This document shows positions 33,910-42,690 of a DNA stretch of 64,000 bases, one piece after another (position 1 is the stretch's first letter; each line of letters opens with the position of its first letter). Source of the DNA: Tissierella praeacuta DSM 18095 (lineage in GTDB: Bacteria > Bacillota > Clostridia > Tissierellales > Tissierellaceae); NCBI RefSeq assembly GCF_900128955.1, contig NZ_FQTY01000005.1:61856-125855 (forward strand). The letters are read 5' to 3'. The notes beneath the pieces were generated by a model. That model was not told the origin of the DNA and made no database searches. It saw nothing but the letters and a program-made list of their open reading frames with translations. The translations under genes and the position numbers were made by a program.

Positions 33910-34308
33910 CTATTTGATTTCTTCTCTTTTTTTTACTCCCTTATATCTAATCCATCGGTGTTTAGATATATATTTTATAAATTCTATAAGTCTTCTCAAA
34001 TCTTCCTTAAATTCATCATTCGTATTTTGACTTTGGATTCTAGCTATTTCATATATAGAATTTTTCCCATCTATTAAAAGCCATGCAGAAGTACACATAT
34101 TATCAAATTGTATATCTCTCTTAGGCTTTTTCTTAGCTAGAAATCCAGCAAACTTTGTAATTGGATTTTTAACTTCAAAGTTTAATAATACTTTTCCATC
34201 TACTATTTTCCAATCCTTATGAATAATTTCTGGGACATATAATACAAAATTATATTTATCTTCATTATGGTTGCTTTCAACAATATTTTCTTTATTATTT
34301 TTAAGCAT
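33910..34308 (-). CDS. PqqD-like peptide-binding protein
   Basis: 132 residues; the C-terminal half resembles PqqD: FDNMCTSAWLLIDGKNSIYEIARIQ, then LRRLIEFIKYISKHRWIRYKG. PqqD proteins are small winged-helix peptide chaperones that present precursor peptides to radical-SAM enzymes. No radical-SAM enzyme or precursor peptide is next to it here; instead it overlaps the stop of the OPT transporter gene by 8 bp. The start is ATG 34308 with AAAGGAA upstream; an upstream in-frame start (34359) lies inside the transporter gene. Confidence 0.7.
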   Translation of the reverse strand: MLKNNKENIVESNHNEDKYNFVLYVPEIIHKDWKIVDGKVLLNFEVKNPITKFAGFLAKKKPKRDIQFDNMCTSAWLLIDGKNSIYEIARIQSQNTNDEFKEDLRRLIEFIKYISKHRWIRYKGVKKREEIK

Positions 34309-36235
34309 TTTCACTATTCCTTTTAAATGTACAAGAATAATTATACAACCAAATAGCAAGTGCTATAAATATTCCTATGCTGACTAAATTCTTTAAAATT
34401 TCATTTGGAATTATCCCAGAAAGAAAATCAATTCTAATATTTAAGGCAGCAAAAACACCAACTATTATACCTGTAAGAGCATCTCCAGCAACAAGACCTG
34501 AGGCAATTAAAGTACCTCTTTCTACTCCATTATCCCTATAAACCTCATTATCTTTAAATCTGACTTCTACCAGTTTACGTATAATTCCTCCAAAAAAAAT
34601 GGCACTATTTAAAGATATTGGTAAATAGATACCCAATGCAACTGGTAGAATAGGAAGCCCTGCAAGGGCACAAAACAATGCTATTACAGCCCCTATTATT
34701 ACAAGTGTCCATGGAAGCTGACCTGTCATAATACCTTCTACTATCAACCTCATAAGTGTGGCTTGAGGAGCTGTTACCTGTTCAGAACCTATTCCATATG
34801 CACTATGCAAAAGCAATACAGTAGCTCCAGCCATAAATGAAGCTATTGCCAAGGATATGAACATACCATGTTGAATTTTTCTGGGGCTACCTCCTATTAT
34901 ATATGTTGCCTTCAAAGACTGAGCTACTCCTCCACCTACAGCTATTGCAACACAAACTATACCTGCAGATAGTAGAGCCTTCCTCATACCTTCATTACCT
35001 GTAGCTCCCATGGCTTTATATACTGAGGCTATAACAAGAAGAGTTGCAATAGTCATTCCAGACACAGGATTGTTACTGGCTCCTATTACTCCAACCATTC
35101 TAGCTGATACTACTGCAAAAAAGAAAGAAAATAGGACTGCAAGAATTGCACCTACTATACCTGCTCCTATTGATGGAATAATCCATGTCAGTAAAAAACC
35201 AAATATAGCCGCTGCCAATACCCAAACAATAGGTGCTTCTTCATTTACTCTATCATAGGATTTTTCACCTTTACCAAAACCACCCATAGCTTCTTTAAAG
35301 GATGTAATAATAGTTGGCAAAGATCTTGCCAATGAAATAAATCCTCCCATGGCTACAGCTCCAGCTCCTATATACTTAATATAATTAGCCCAAATTTCTG
35401 TAGCTGACATTTGAGAAATTAACATATTAGATGGAAATATAGGAGTAGCTGCGTAGACTCCAAAAAACTTTATTAATGGAATGAGTCCAAGCCATGCTAC
35501 AACGGAACCAGCAAACATTAATATGGATGTTCCTGTTCCAACAATAAAACCAACTCCTAAAAGAGATGCTAAGGTATCCATTCCCACCATTGTTCCCTGA
35601 TAAGCAGTTATTGTATATGAAGCAGTTTCATTCCATAGCCCAAATCCTCCAGATAAAATCTTATATCCAAGACCTACTCCCAAGCCTTTTAACACAGATT
35701 TAAATCCTTGCCCACCTTGATTTGCATTTACTAAAACTTCCGCCTGAGCCATAGATTCTGGATATATTAAATTCCCATGCTCTTGTACTATTAAGTATTT
35801 ACGAACTGGAGTTATAAAATATACACCCATAATGCCACCAATAACAGTAACTAAGGCAACTGTAATGAGAGAAAGATTAAATCCTATTAATATAATAGCA
35901 GGTAATACAAATATAATACCACCTGCTATAGATTCTCCTACAGCAGCTAGGGATGCTACATAATTTGCTTCTAATATGCTATTTCTTCTAAATATGGATT
36001 TCAATATTCCTGTTGCAAGAATAGCTCCTGGAATACCTGCAGAAATAGTAAGCCCTACCTTAAGACCTAGATATGTGTTTGCCGCAGCAAATATTACTGC
36101 AAATATAATACCCATGATTATTGAGTACCCAGTTGCTTCAGGCATAACTTCTGTTGTTGCTACAAATGGAATATAATCCTCTCCCTTTACTCCACCATAT
36201 GCTTGTTTAGATAATTTCCTTGAAGCATTTGACAT
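34301..36235 (-). CDS. OPT-family oligopeptide transporter
   Basis: 644 residues, about 14-16 membrane segments. OPT family features include the start YIPFVATTEVMPEATGYSIIMGIIFAVIFAAANTYLGLKVG, NLIYPESMAQAEVLVNANQGG (about 155), GASNNPVSGMTIATLLV (about 385), and LPILPVALGIYLPISLNSAIFFGGIIRKLVE near the C-terminus. It belongs to the prokaryotic group thought to import peptides or metal chelates. Encoded 22 bp after the dipeptidase gene, implying uptake and hydrolysis of peptides together. Confidence 0.92.
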   Translation of the reverse strand: MSNASRKLSKQAYGGVKGEDYIPFVATTEVMPEATGYSIIMGIIFAVIFAAANTYLGLKVGLTISAGIPGAILATGILKSIFRRNSILEANYVASLAAVGESIAGGIIFVLPAIILIGFNLSLITVALVTVIGGIMGVYFITPVRKYLIVQEHGNLIYPESMAQAEVLVNANQGGQGFKSVLKGLGVGLGYKILSGGFGLWNETASYTITAYQGTMVGMDTLASLLGVGFIVGTGTSILMFAGSVVAWLGLIPLIKFFGVYAATPIFPSNMLISQMSATEIWANYIKYIGAGAVAMGGFISLARSLPTIITSFKEAMGGFGKGEKSYDRVNEEAPIVWVLAAAIFGFLLTWIIPSIGAGIVGAILAVLFSFFFAVVSARMVGVIGASNNPVSGMTIATLLVIASVYKAMGATGNEGMRKALLSAGIVCVAIAVGGGVAQSLKATYIIGGSPRKIQHGMFISLAIASFMAGATVLLLHSAYGIGSEQVTAPQATLMRLIVEGIMTGQLPWTLVIIGAVIALFCALAGLPILPVALGIYLPISLNSAIFFGGIIRKLVEVRFKDNEVYRDNGVERGTLIASGLVAGDALTGIIVGVFAALNIRIDFLSGIIPNEILKNLVSIGIFIALAIWLYNYSCTFKRNSENA

Positions 36236-36257
36236 AACAAATTCCTCCTATATCTAT

Positions 36258-37694
36258 CTATTTTAAATCTTCAAGTAGTTTTATAAGAAATTCCCAGACC
36301 CTTTGAACTGAAGAAATACTTAAATGTTCTTTCTCAGTATGAACATCATATAAATTGGGTCCAAAGCTTATCATATCAGTATCTGGTAATATTTCCTTCA
36401 AAAGACCACATTCAAGTCCTGCATGTATGGCACTTACTTCTGCTTTTTTATTAAATAATTCCTCATAAACTCTAACAGCTTTTTCACGAATTTTAGAGTT
36501 CTTATCAAACTGCCAAGCAGGATATGCACCCTTTTCCTCTGATTTTCCACCAGTTCTCTTTGCAATAACTGAAAGTTTATTTAAAATTTCCCTTAAAGAA
36601 CTACTAGATGCAGAACGCACAGAAGCTGTTATTTCAACATTATTATTCTTTTCCTCAATAATAGCATTGTTTAAGCTAGTCTGTACCAAACCTTCAATAT
36701 CTTTGGACATATACTGAACTCCATCTGGAACCATCATAATGTAGTCTATTAAATTATCACTTAATTCTTTAGAATATATCTCTTCCACCTTTACTTCTTT
36801 TAAATCTATATTTAATCCTCTCTCTTCTACAGAGTATTCTTCCTTAAAATCTTTTGTAAGATCTTCTACTATCTTCCTGACTCTATCTATATCTTCAGCT
36901 AAGATAACTGCCTTTGCATCACTTGGTATAGCATTATGCTTTGTACCCCCTTGAATTTTAGCTAATCTTATATTAGTTTTATAATTACATTTTACTAAGA
37001 TTCTTCCCAGTAATTTAATAGCATTTGCCCTTTGTTTAATTATCTCCATTCCAGAGTGTCCGCCCTTAAGACCTGATATCTTAATTTCTAGTCCACTTCC
37101 ATTTTGCTTTTCTTTTTCAAGTCTAAATTTAGTAATCTTATTGGCTCCACCTGCACAACTTACTAAAAAAACTCCCTCTTCTTCAGAGTCTATGTTTAAA
37201 AGAGTCTTCCCAGATAGATGTTCATTTGATAAAGCATGTACTCCATCCATGCCTGTTTCCTCATTAGTAGTAATTAAAACTTCAAGTGGTGGATGTTTTA
37301 TATCCTTAGAGTCTAATATTGCCAAGCCATAAGCAACTGCAATCCCATCATCACCACCTAAAGTAGTATTATTTGCCCTCATAATATCCCCTTCTACTAT
37401 CATTTCGATAGGGTTTTTTGTAAAATCATGATTAGAGTCTTTTCCCTTTATACAAACCATATCCATATGTCCTTGAATAATTACAGGGTCAGAGTCTTCA
37501 TATCCCTTTGATGCAGGTTTCTTTATGATAACATTATAAATTTCGTCCTGATATACTTCTAAATTTCTTTCCTTTGCAAAGTTCACTAAATAATCACTTG
37601 CTTCTTTTTCATTACCTGAACACCTTGGAATTTGGTTTAACTGATGAAACCAGTGAAATACTTCCTTTGGCTCTATATTTTCTAAATCTATCAT
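36258..37694 (-). CDS. pepD: Aminoacyl-histidine dipeptidase (PepD/M20)
   Basis: 478 residues. M20 metallopeptidase motifs: IQGHMDMVC (first zinc His and following Asp), LGGDDGIAVAYGLAI (bridging Asp), ITTNEETGMDGVHAL (catalytic Glu plus zinc Glu), and HAGLECGLL near the C-terminus; the insert domain has GGHSGMEI. PepD cleaves Xaa-His (carnosine-like) and other dipeptides. A start at 37712 is possible, but the GGGAGG ribosome-binding site sits inside it, so ATG 37694 is chosen. First gene of the pepD-OPT-pqqD-like operon. Confidence 0.92.
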   Translation of the reverse strand: MIDLENIEPKEVFHWFHQLNQIPRCSGNEKEASDYLVNFAKERNLEVYQDEIYNVIIKKPASKGYEDSDPVIIQGHMDMVCIKGKDSNHDFTKNPIEMIVEGDIMRANNTTLGGDDGIAVAYGLAILDSKDIKHPPLEVLITTNEETGMDGVHALSNEHLSGKTLLNIDSEEEGVFLVSCAGGANKITKFRLEKEKQNGSGLEIKISGLKGGHSGMEIIKQRANAIKLLGRILVKCNYKTNIRLAKIQGGTKHNAIPSDAKAVILAEDIDRVRKIVEDLTKDFKEEYSVEERGLNIDLKEVKVEEIYSKELSDNLIDYIMMVPDGVQYMSKDIEGLVQTSLNNAIIEEKNNNVEITASVRSASSSSLREILNKLSVIAKRTGGKSEEKGAYPAWQFDKNSKIREKAVRVYEELFNKKAEVSAIHAGLECGLLKEILPDTDMISFGPNLYDVHTEKEHLSISSVQRVWEFLIKLLEDLK

Positions 37695-37768
37695 CTTCAT
37701 CCTCCCTAGCATTTTAATATTATTTTATTGAACAATAATTATTCCCTATAATATGTTTTTTTATCCAA

Positions 37769-37802
37769 AAAAGATTGCATACCCTTAAGTATGCAATCTT
37801 TT
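37769..37802 (-). terminator. Terminator of the CPBP protease gene
   Basis: Perfect 14-bp stem (37769-37782 / 37789-37802), 6-nt loop, T-rich on both sides. It lies about 60 bp after the CPBP stop and upstream of pepD. Confidence 0.85.
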
Positions 37803-37861
37803 AATTTTTGAAACCCTCTTTTTAATAATTTAAAAATATGTTTATATCCTTGTTAAAAACA

Positions 37862-38632
37862 TTATGACAATTTACTATCCTTTCTCGGTAAATTATTCTT
37901 TATATAAATGATATTAAGTACTACTGATAAAACAAAGCAACTGAAAATTATAAATATCAGTACATTGGTTTTAAACTCACTATCCATATTTATTGAAAAA
38001 TTAGTATATTGGGATATAATAGGAAATATAAATATACTTCCATTATTTAACCCATGAAAAATAATACAGTTTATAATATTTTTAGTTTGAATATATAATA
38101 AAGCACTTAAAATTCCAAAGAATAATCTTCCAAATATGTTGAAATCAAAATGTACTATTCCAAATATTATTGAAGAAATAAAAATTGCTGGAATAATACC
38201 CAATCTAATTTTCAACCTACTCATTATCACACCTCTAAATATGAATTCTTCAACTATGGGTGCTAAAGTTATTCCAAAAATAATAAATATATTGGAAGGA
38301 ACTTTTATTAAGGACTTATCTCCAATGAATATACAAAGACCAATTCCAATGTAGATACCTAAATTTAAAATATATAATTGAACTATTTTTTTATAATTTA
38401 CTTTTTTTATCAAATAAATTATTTCACTCTTTACTGATATATTCTCTTTAGAAAATATAATATAGACCCAAATAAGAATTAAAACATTTAAAATAAATTC
38501 TCCAAAATATTTATTTTTTAAATAAATATTTTTAACAAAAGGCATTTGTAAAATCATAAAAGTAAATATCATTGTACTAATGTAAATTAATATTACTTTT
38601 CTTATTTTTATTTTTTCTAACAAATCCCCCAT
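37862..38632 (-). CDS. CPBP-family intramembrane metalloprotease
   Basis: 256 residues with about eight membrane segments. The three active-site motifs are visible: APIVEEFIFRGVIMSRL (EExxxR, about 132), FGIVHFDFN (FxxxH, about 167) and FHGLNNGSIF (HxxxN, about 195). The family includes CAAX prenyl proteases and bacteriocin-immunity proteins. No bacteriocin gene is nearby, so a specific role is not assigned. Confidence 0.87.
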   Translation of the reverse strand: MGDLLEKIKIRKVILIYISTMIFTFMILQMPFVKNIYLKNKYFGEFILNVLILIWVYIIFSKENISVKSEIIYLIKKVNYKKIVQLYILNLGIYIGIGLCIFIGDKSLIKVPSNIFIIFGITLAPIVEEFIFRGVIMSRLKIRLGIIPAIFISSIIFGIVHFDFNIFGRLFFGILSALLYIQTKNIINCIIFHGLNNGSIFIFPIISQYTNFSINMDSEFKTNVLIFIIFSCFVLSVVLNIIYIKNNLPRKDSKLS

Positions 38633-38714
38633 TAAGTAGTTACCTTCCTATCCTAAAAATTTTAATAATTCTACTTTATAATACTTTACTGATAGAAACT
38701 ATCTAAACAATTGT

Positions 38715-39461
38715 TTACCAATCTTCTGCAAGGAATATTATTTCATCCCTGTTTTTACTAATAGCAACAAGACTTAACTCCCCATGATTCCAATCATTAA
38801 GATGATAAGGCTTGCTATTAATAAGATAAATTGTAAAATCTTCAGGCAAATCTGTATAACCTAAAAAGTCAAATGCACTTGAAAATATACCATTTTCCTC
38901 AGCTTGATTCTCACTTGATTTTCCTATCCATTTGGCTTTTTGTGACAATTCATTAATATAACTATTAATAAAATTTATATCTATTTTAAATTTTAAACCG
39001 AACATTTCTCCACCCTGTAAAAAAGCAGGATTATAACTAAATATAATATCTTTTGCGTTATCAGGAATTTTATTAGGAAAATATTCTGTTAATAAGTTAT
39101 TTGGATATCCCGTTAGTTTTAAAACTCTTTCATATTTACTTATATCCGTTGTTGTAGTTGTTGCTGCATCAAAAGTTATGAAAAGAAACACAAATAACAT
39201 TGCAAAACCCAAGACAAAAATCAGGATACTTGTTATTAGAGAGGAAGTAATAATTTTCAATCTTCCTGTTACAGAGAAAAAAGTAATTATTCCAAAGGAA
39301 ACAAAGGGTATGGCAAATACTAAACCCATAAAATAGTAAGGTTCAATTACTGTCATAGTTACGAATAAATATATTGCTATAAACAGAATAAAAGAGATTA
39401 TGGTCATTATTGCTGGAAAACGTGCCATTTTAAAAATCAGTGGTGTTTTATTTATTTTCAT
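38715..39461 (-). CDS. Hypothetical membrane protein
   Basis: 248 residues, no family recognised. Three to four hydrophobic helices at about 15-37, 42-62 and 70-97 are followed by a Thr run (TTTTTD at about 101) and a soluble domain of about 140 residues with DFLGYTDLPEDFTIYLINSKPYHLNDWNHGELSLVAIS near its end. The topology suggests a membrane anchor with an outside-facing domain. Stands alone between the CPBP and CsaA-like genes. ATG with GGGAAGG upstream. Confidence 0.7.
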   Translation of the reverse strand: MKINKTPLIFKMARFPAIMTIISFILFIAIYLFVTMTVIEPYYFMGLVFAIPFVSFGIITFFSVTGRLKIITSSLITSILIFVLGFAMLFVFLFITFDAATTTTTDISKYERVLKLTGYPNNLLTEYFPNKIPDNAKDIIFSYNPAFLQGGEMFGLKFKIDINFINSYINELSQKAKWIGKSSENQAEENGIFSSAFDFLGYTDLPEDFTIYLINSKPYHLNDWNHGELSLVAISKNRDEIIFLAEDW

Positions 39462-39601
39462 AACCTTCCCTCCATATCTTTGAAATGATTAAATTGGTTT
39501 CTTCATTAGTAACTATATACTTTATATAACCTTTGGATATATAGTCACTAATTCTAACAATGACACATTTAAACTAATATATTTTATAAAAGGATTATCA
39601 T

Positions 39602-39931
39602 TTAACCTAATTTATCCCCTTTTTTAACAGACCGTTCTGGTTTAATTAATATAACCCCTTGTGATGAATAAACTCCTAATATTAATACTTCTGACATAAA
39701 ATCTGCAATTTGTCTTGGTGGAAAATTTACTACTCCTAAAACTTGCTTACCTACAAGTTCATCCATATCATAACACTCGGTTATTTGAGCACTAGATTTT
39801 TTAATTCCTATTTCTTCTCCAAAGTCAACCCATAGCTTATAGGCAGGTTTTCTTGCGTTTCTAAAATCTTCTACCTTAGTAATCTCTCCAACTCTAATAT
39901 CTAATTTCATAAAATCTTCAAAAGTAGCCAT
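39602..39931 (-). CDS. csaA: CsaA-like tRNA-binding-domain protein
   Basis: 109 residues, one OB-fold of the CsaA/Arc1p/EMAP type: FMKLDIRVGEITKVEDFRNARKPAYKLWVDFGEEIGIKKSSAQI, then VLGVVNFPPRQIADFMSEVLILG. CsaA was described as a chaperone linked to protein export in Bacillus; its fold is a tRNA-binding domain. The conserved RVGxI, ARKPAY and NFPPRQI blocks make the assignment firm. Good GGAGGGG ribosome-binding site. Confidence 0.92.
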   Translation of the reverse strand: MATFEDFMKLDIRVGEITKVEDFRNARKPAYKLWVDFGEEIGIKKSSAQITECYDMDELVGKQVLGVVNFPPRQIADFMSEVLILGVYSSQGVILIKPERSVKKGDKLG

Positions 39932-40006
39932 AAAAACCCCTCCTACTATAATTAATATGAAATGTTTCCCTTATATCATTATACATCTTATTAGCTACCT
40001 ATAATA

Positions 40007-40570
40007 TTACTCCATTCTTCCCCATTTCATTTCTTCACCATGTCTATCATATTTTTTTCTTTTTGCTTTAATTTCTTCTATTTCTATTTTATATACATTA
40101 GTTCTTTTTAATCCAGCCTTAATAGCCATATTAAAATAGCTCATCTTTGTTGGAGTATATTTTTCACATATAAGCCTCATAGCTTTAATCTTTTCTTCCT
40201 CATCTTCTACTAACTTTACTTTGCCTTTTACAACTGCTGATTCATATTGGGTAGTAAAAACACTACTAATAAGTAATACTGCCTTAGATTCATCCTTCAC
40301 TATTTCATCCAATTCCTCTTTGGTATAGTTTTCCGGCACCTTTACTTCACCTATAAACGCTACACTAACATTGGGATTTTTCTCTAATGCCTTTACCTTT
40401 CTGCCATCCATAGCTGAATGAAAATATAAGTTTTCTTCATCCCTTACAATGGAAAGGGGAATACCATAAGGTTCATTATCTTCATCAATCATAGAAACAA
40501 TTCCATATCTTGACTTATCTATAACTTCTAAACCAAATTCTTTATTCATTTCTCTATCTTTTCTTCTCAT
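40007..40570 (-). CDS. Pyridoxamine 5'-phosphate oxidase-like flavin protein (NimA type)
   Basis: 187 residues of the split-barrel FMN-binding family: YGIVSMIDEDNEPYGIPLSIVRDEENLYFHSAMDGRKVKALEKNPNVSVAFIG, then QYESAVVKGKVKLV. NimA-type members reduce nitro compounds or bind flavin/haem; true pyridoxamine oxidation is unlikely in this subgroup. An upstream TTG at 40585 encodes the ribosome-binding site, so ATG 40570 (GGAGGGTGATTTT before it) is used. Confidence 0.88.
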   Translation of the reverse strand: MRRKDREMNKEFGLEVIDKSRYGIVSMIDEDNEPYGIPLSIVRDEENLYFHSAMDGRKVKALEKNPNVSVAFIGEVKVPENYTKEELDEIVKDESKAVLLISSVFTTQYESAVVKGKVKLVEDEEEKIKAMRLICEKYTPTKMSYFNMAIKAGLKRTNVYKIEIEEIKAKRKKYDRHGEEMKWGRME

Positions 40571-40617
40571 AAAATCACCCTCCAAAATATATTTTTCTCT
40601 ACCTTATATAATATCCT

Positions 40618-40743
40618 TTAGCCTTTTGTAATCTGGATTTTATTAACAACTGCATCTGAAAATTTAACAATAAGCCATTCACTGGCAATACTTATTAATC
40701 CACGTTCATCACCTAAGTAGTAAACAAAGTTATTTTCTTTCAT
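40618..40743 (-). CDS. Small ORF, possible 5' gene fragment
   Basis: 41 codons from ATG 40743 with a good AGGAAGG ribosome-binding site, ending with TAA at 40618. The peptide contains YYLGDERGLISIASEWLI, which looks like a beta-strand-rich protein start. It may be a real small protein or the surviving 5' end of a truncated gene; no family recognised. The rest of 40744-40919 contains only a weak hairpin. Confidence 0.4.
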   Translation of the reverse strand: MKENNFVYYLGDERGLISIASEWLIVKFSDAVVNKIQITKG

Positions 40744-40919
40744 TGTCTACCTTCCTAAATATAAATTTTTTAAATATTATTAATAAATCTAATTATTATA
40801 ATATAGAAAATAAACTACTTTGACAATGTATGATAAGCTTTTATTATTTATTTTTAAATAAAAGATATAATTAGCAAAAACTACATACCTTTTTAAAAGG
40901 AGATAGGATTATTCTATAC

Positions 40920-41363
40920 TTAAAATTCTTTTTTCAAATATACCATATCAATTAGTTGCTTTCCACACTCATAAATTGGATTATGATAATTATCTATAAA
41001 AAAATCTTTAATTCTATGAGACTCTATAAACCCACATTTTTGGTAGAAGGGTACTGTTAAAGGGCTATCACCTGTTCCTACATACATAATATCGCAATCA
41101 TTTTTAAAGTATTCAAAAATATACCCAATCAATTTCTTTCCATAACCATGACCATGAAATTCTTTATAAATAGCAATATTTTTTAGTTCATAGATTCTAT
41201 ACGCCTCTTTAGTCACTACACAGATTCCTTTTAAATCATTATCATATATTGCAAACATAATGCCTCTTTCCAGATATTTATCAATCATGTTTTCTTGCTC
41301 ATCTGCTAATAACAATAAGTCTAAAAAATCTTTTTTATTTTCTTCTATTATTTGTATTTTCAT
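40920..41363 (-). CDS. GNAT-family N-acetyltransferase
   Basis: 147 residues. The acetyl-CoA motif is KNIAIYKEFHGHGYGKKLIGYIFEYF (V/IxxxxQ/RxxGxG/A pattern with HGHGYG), followed by YVGTGDSPLTVPFYQKCGFIESHRI, typical of small GNATs. Substrate unknown. Start at ATG 41363 with GGGGGG upstream; the in-frame extension to 41417 lacks a ribosome-binding site. Confidence 0.85.
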   Translation of the reverse strand: MKIQIIEENKKDFLDLLLLADEQENMIDKYLERGIMFAIYDNDLKGICVVTKEAYRIYELKNIAIYKEFHGHGYGKKLIGYIFEYFKNDCDIMYVGTGDSPLTVPFYQKCGFIESHRIKDFFIDNYHNPIYECGKQLIDMVYLKKEF

Positions 41364-41439
41364 TTTGACCCCCCATAGTTTAAAATAAGAAGTAACCCAA
41401 CAACACATTATGTTCACAATCTTTAGTTTTATAATGCAA

Positions 41440-41703
41440 TTATTTCTTCAAGAGTATTTTTCCAATTTCGGTTATTTGTTTTAAGTATTTCTCATTAAAT
41501 TGATTTGCAATTAAAATCTACTCATTTCCAATACAGTGAATATTTAACCAAACATCAACCTTATCATCATTTAAAATGATTACATACATATCCTTGTCAT
41601 AAATCTTACCATGTTTGTACCATCCTGATAACTCTTTCTAATTACTACATTATTTGATGTTGTGATATTTGATACACTAATAATCTCATTAGCTGAAACA
41701 TTA
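41440..41703 (-). pseudogene. Decayed gene remnant of unknown family
   Basis: Minus-strand coding-like sequence in two frames. The first part reads FNVSANEIISVSNITTSNN...VVIRKSYQ, the second (one frame over) GWYKHGKIYDKDMYVIILND, then VDVWLNIHCIGNE, a TAG, and ILIANQFNEKYLKQITEIGK to a TAA at 41440. A frameshift near 41615-41625 and an internal stop break it. It resembles a small secreted or lipoprotein domain but no family is recognised. The remaining bases to 41860 show nothing else. Confidence 0.55.
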
Positions 41704-41860
41704 AAATATAAGTAAACAATCTCTACTTCACGTTATTTAACAATCCATACCATATACATTTATTTTACAATGTATAATATATAAAATCACTTATATTCTT
41801 ATAACCAATCATCTCGTACTGAATTAAAGTATTTACATTCAAATGATTTAGGGAAAAGAG

Positions 41861-41939
41861 ATATAAAAAAAGCAGAAGGTTTCTTGGATTTTAATCTAAG
41901 ATTTCTCCTGCTTTGAAGAACTTTATTTCATGGGGACAA
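41861..41939 (-). repeat. Repeat copy A: terminator-like element ending GGGGACAAA
   Basis: About 68 bases (41861-41929) nearly identical to 43491-43557: an imperfect hairpin (GCAG...TTCTTGGA / TCTAAGA...CTCCTGC), then CTTTGAAGAACTTTATTT, then TGGGGACAAA. On the minus strand the hairpin runs into TTTTTTTATAT, so it can terminate the NTF2-like gene. The GGGGACAAA edge resembles insertion-sequence ends. Confidence 0.75.
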
Positions 41940-41976
41940 AATAAATAATTTGAAGTTAATCAACTTTGTATAATCC

Positions 41977-42357
41977 TTATTTTATTGGTTTGCCAATTCC
42001 TTTATCTAATCTCCATTTTGGGGCAACTCCATCATCCCCCCAGTACTCATTAAGAGATATGATTTTATCGTCAACAAATTCAAAAAATGAAGTTGCATGG
42101 AAAGAGGCACTATTGTCTAGCAGCCAAACCCTTGTAGCTGTAATTCCTAAATTTCCTACTAATTCTATTCTTTCAACTTCGCCACACCAATCTCCTGGAT
42201 ACTCGCAATTTGCTCTAATATATTCTTCTACTGAGAATTGTTCATTTGTATTATGCCATTTAATAGTAGCATTAGATAGAAAATAATTCTGTAAATTGTT
42301 TGCATTTTGGTTGGCAACATCTTGCCAGAAATCTAAAATTATTTGTTTTCTATTCAA
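41977..42357 (-). CDS. SnoaL/NTF2-like protein
   Basis: 126 residues of the NTF2-like cone fold: IILDFWQDVANQNANNLQNYFLSNATIKWHNTNEQFSVEEYIRANCEYPGDW, ending ISLNEYWGDDGVAPKW. Members are small isomerases, hydrolases or binding proteins; no specific reaction is indicated. GTG codons at 42369 and 42366 lie within the AGGTGG ribosome-binding region, so TTG 42357 (LNRKQIIL) is the likely start. Isolated, followed by repeat copy A. Confidence 0.8.
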   Translation of the reverse strand: MNRKQIILDFWQDVANQNANNLQNYFLSNATIKWHNTNEQFSVEEYIRANCEYPGDWCGEVERIELVGNLGITATRVWLLDNSASFHATSFFEFVDDKIISLNEYWGDDGVAPKWRLDKGIGKPIK

Positions 42358-42435
42358 TCTTAGCACCACCTATTATATAAATAATCACTACGACAAATCT
42401 TACTACAAATGCGTCCTATTATATATTGATTATAC

Positions 42436-42582
42436 TTATTTCTTAATCCTTTGCCATAAGCTTACAAAAAACAGTCTAATCTGTTCACCTATATAACTTG
42501 ATATTATTATATAAACTCTTATAGTTACTATAAATATGATTAAAAGCATCAAAATTCCTGGAATAAATGGAATTTCTATAAT
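42436..42582 (-). CDS. Possible small membrane protein with non-standard start
   Basis: An open frame of up to 48 codons ending at 42436: one hydrophobic helix (GILMLLIIFIVTIRVYIIIS) followed by a basic tail (FVSLWQRIKK). A very strong AGGGAGGGG (42589-42597) lies six bases before an ATT codon at 42582; the first ATG is at 42549, without its own ribosome-binding site. Either ATT initiation or decay is implied. Immediately upstream (42592-42660) another short coding-like piece ends LELCEARTKFGYC with a stop. Confidence 0.35.
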   Translation of the reverse strand: MIEIPFIPGILMLLIIFIVTIRVYIIISSYIGEQIRLFFVSLWQRIKK

Positions 42583-42690
42583 AATTATCCCCTCCCTAAC
42601 AATAACCAAATTTAGTCCTTGCTTCGCATAATTCTAATGTTACATCACCAAGTATAAATGCTGTGTCTTAATTTCATACTGTTTAAAATT

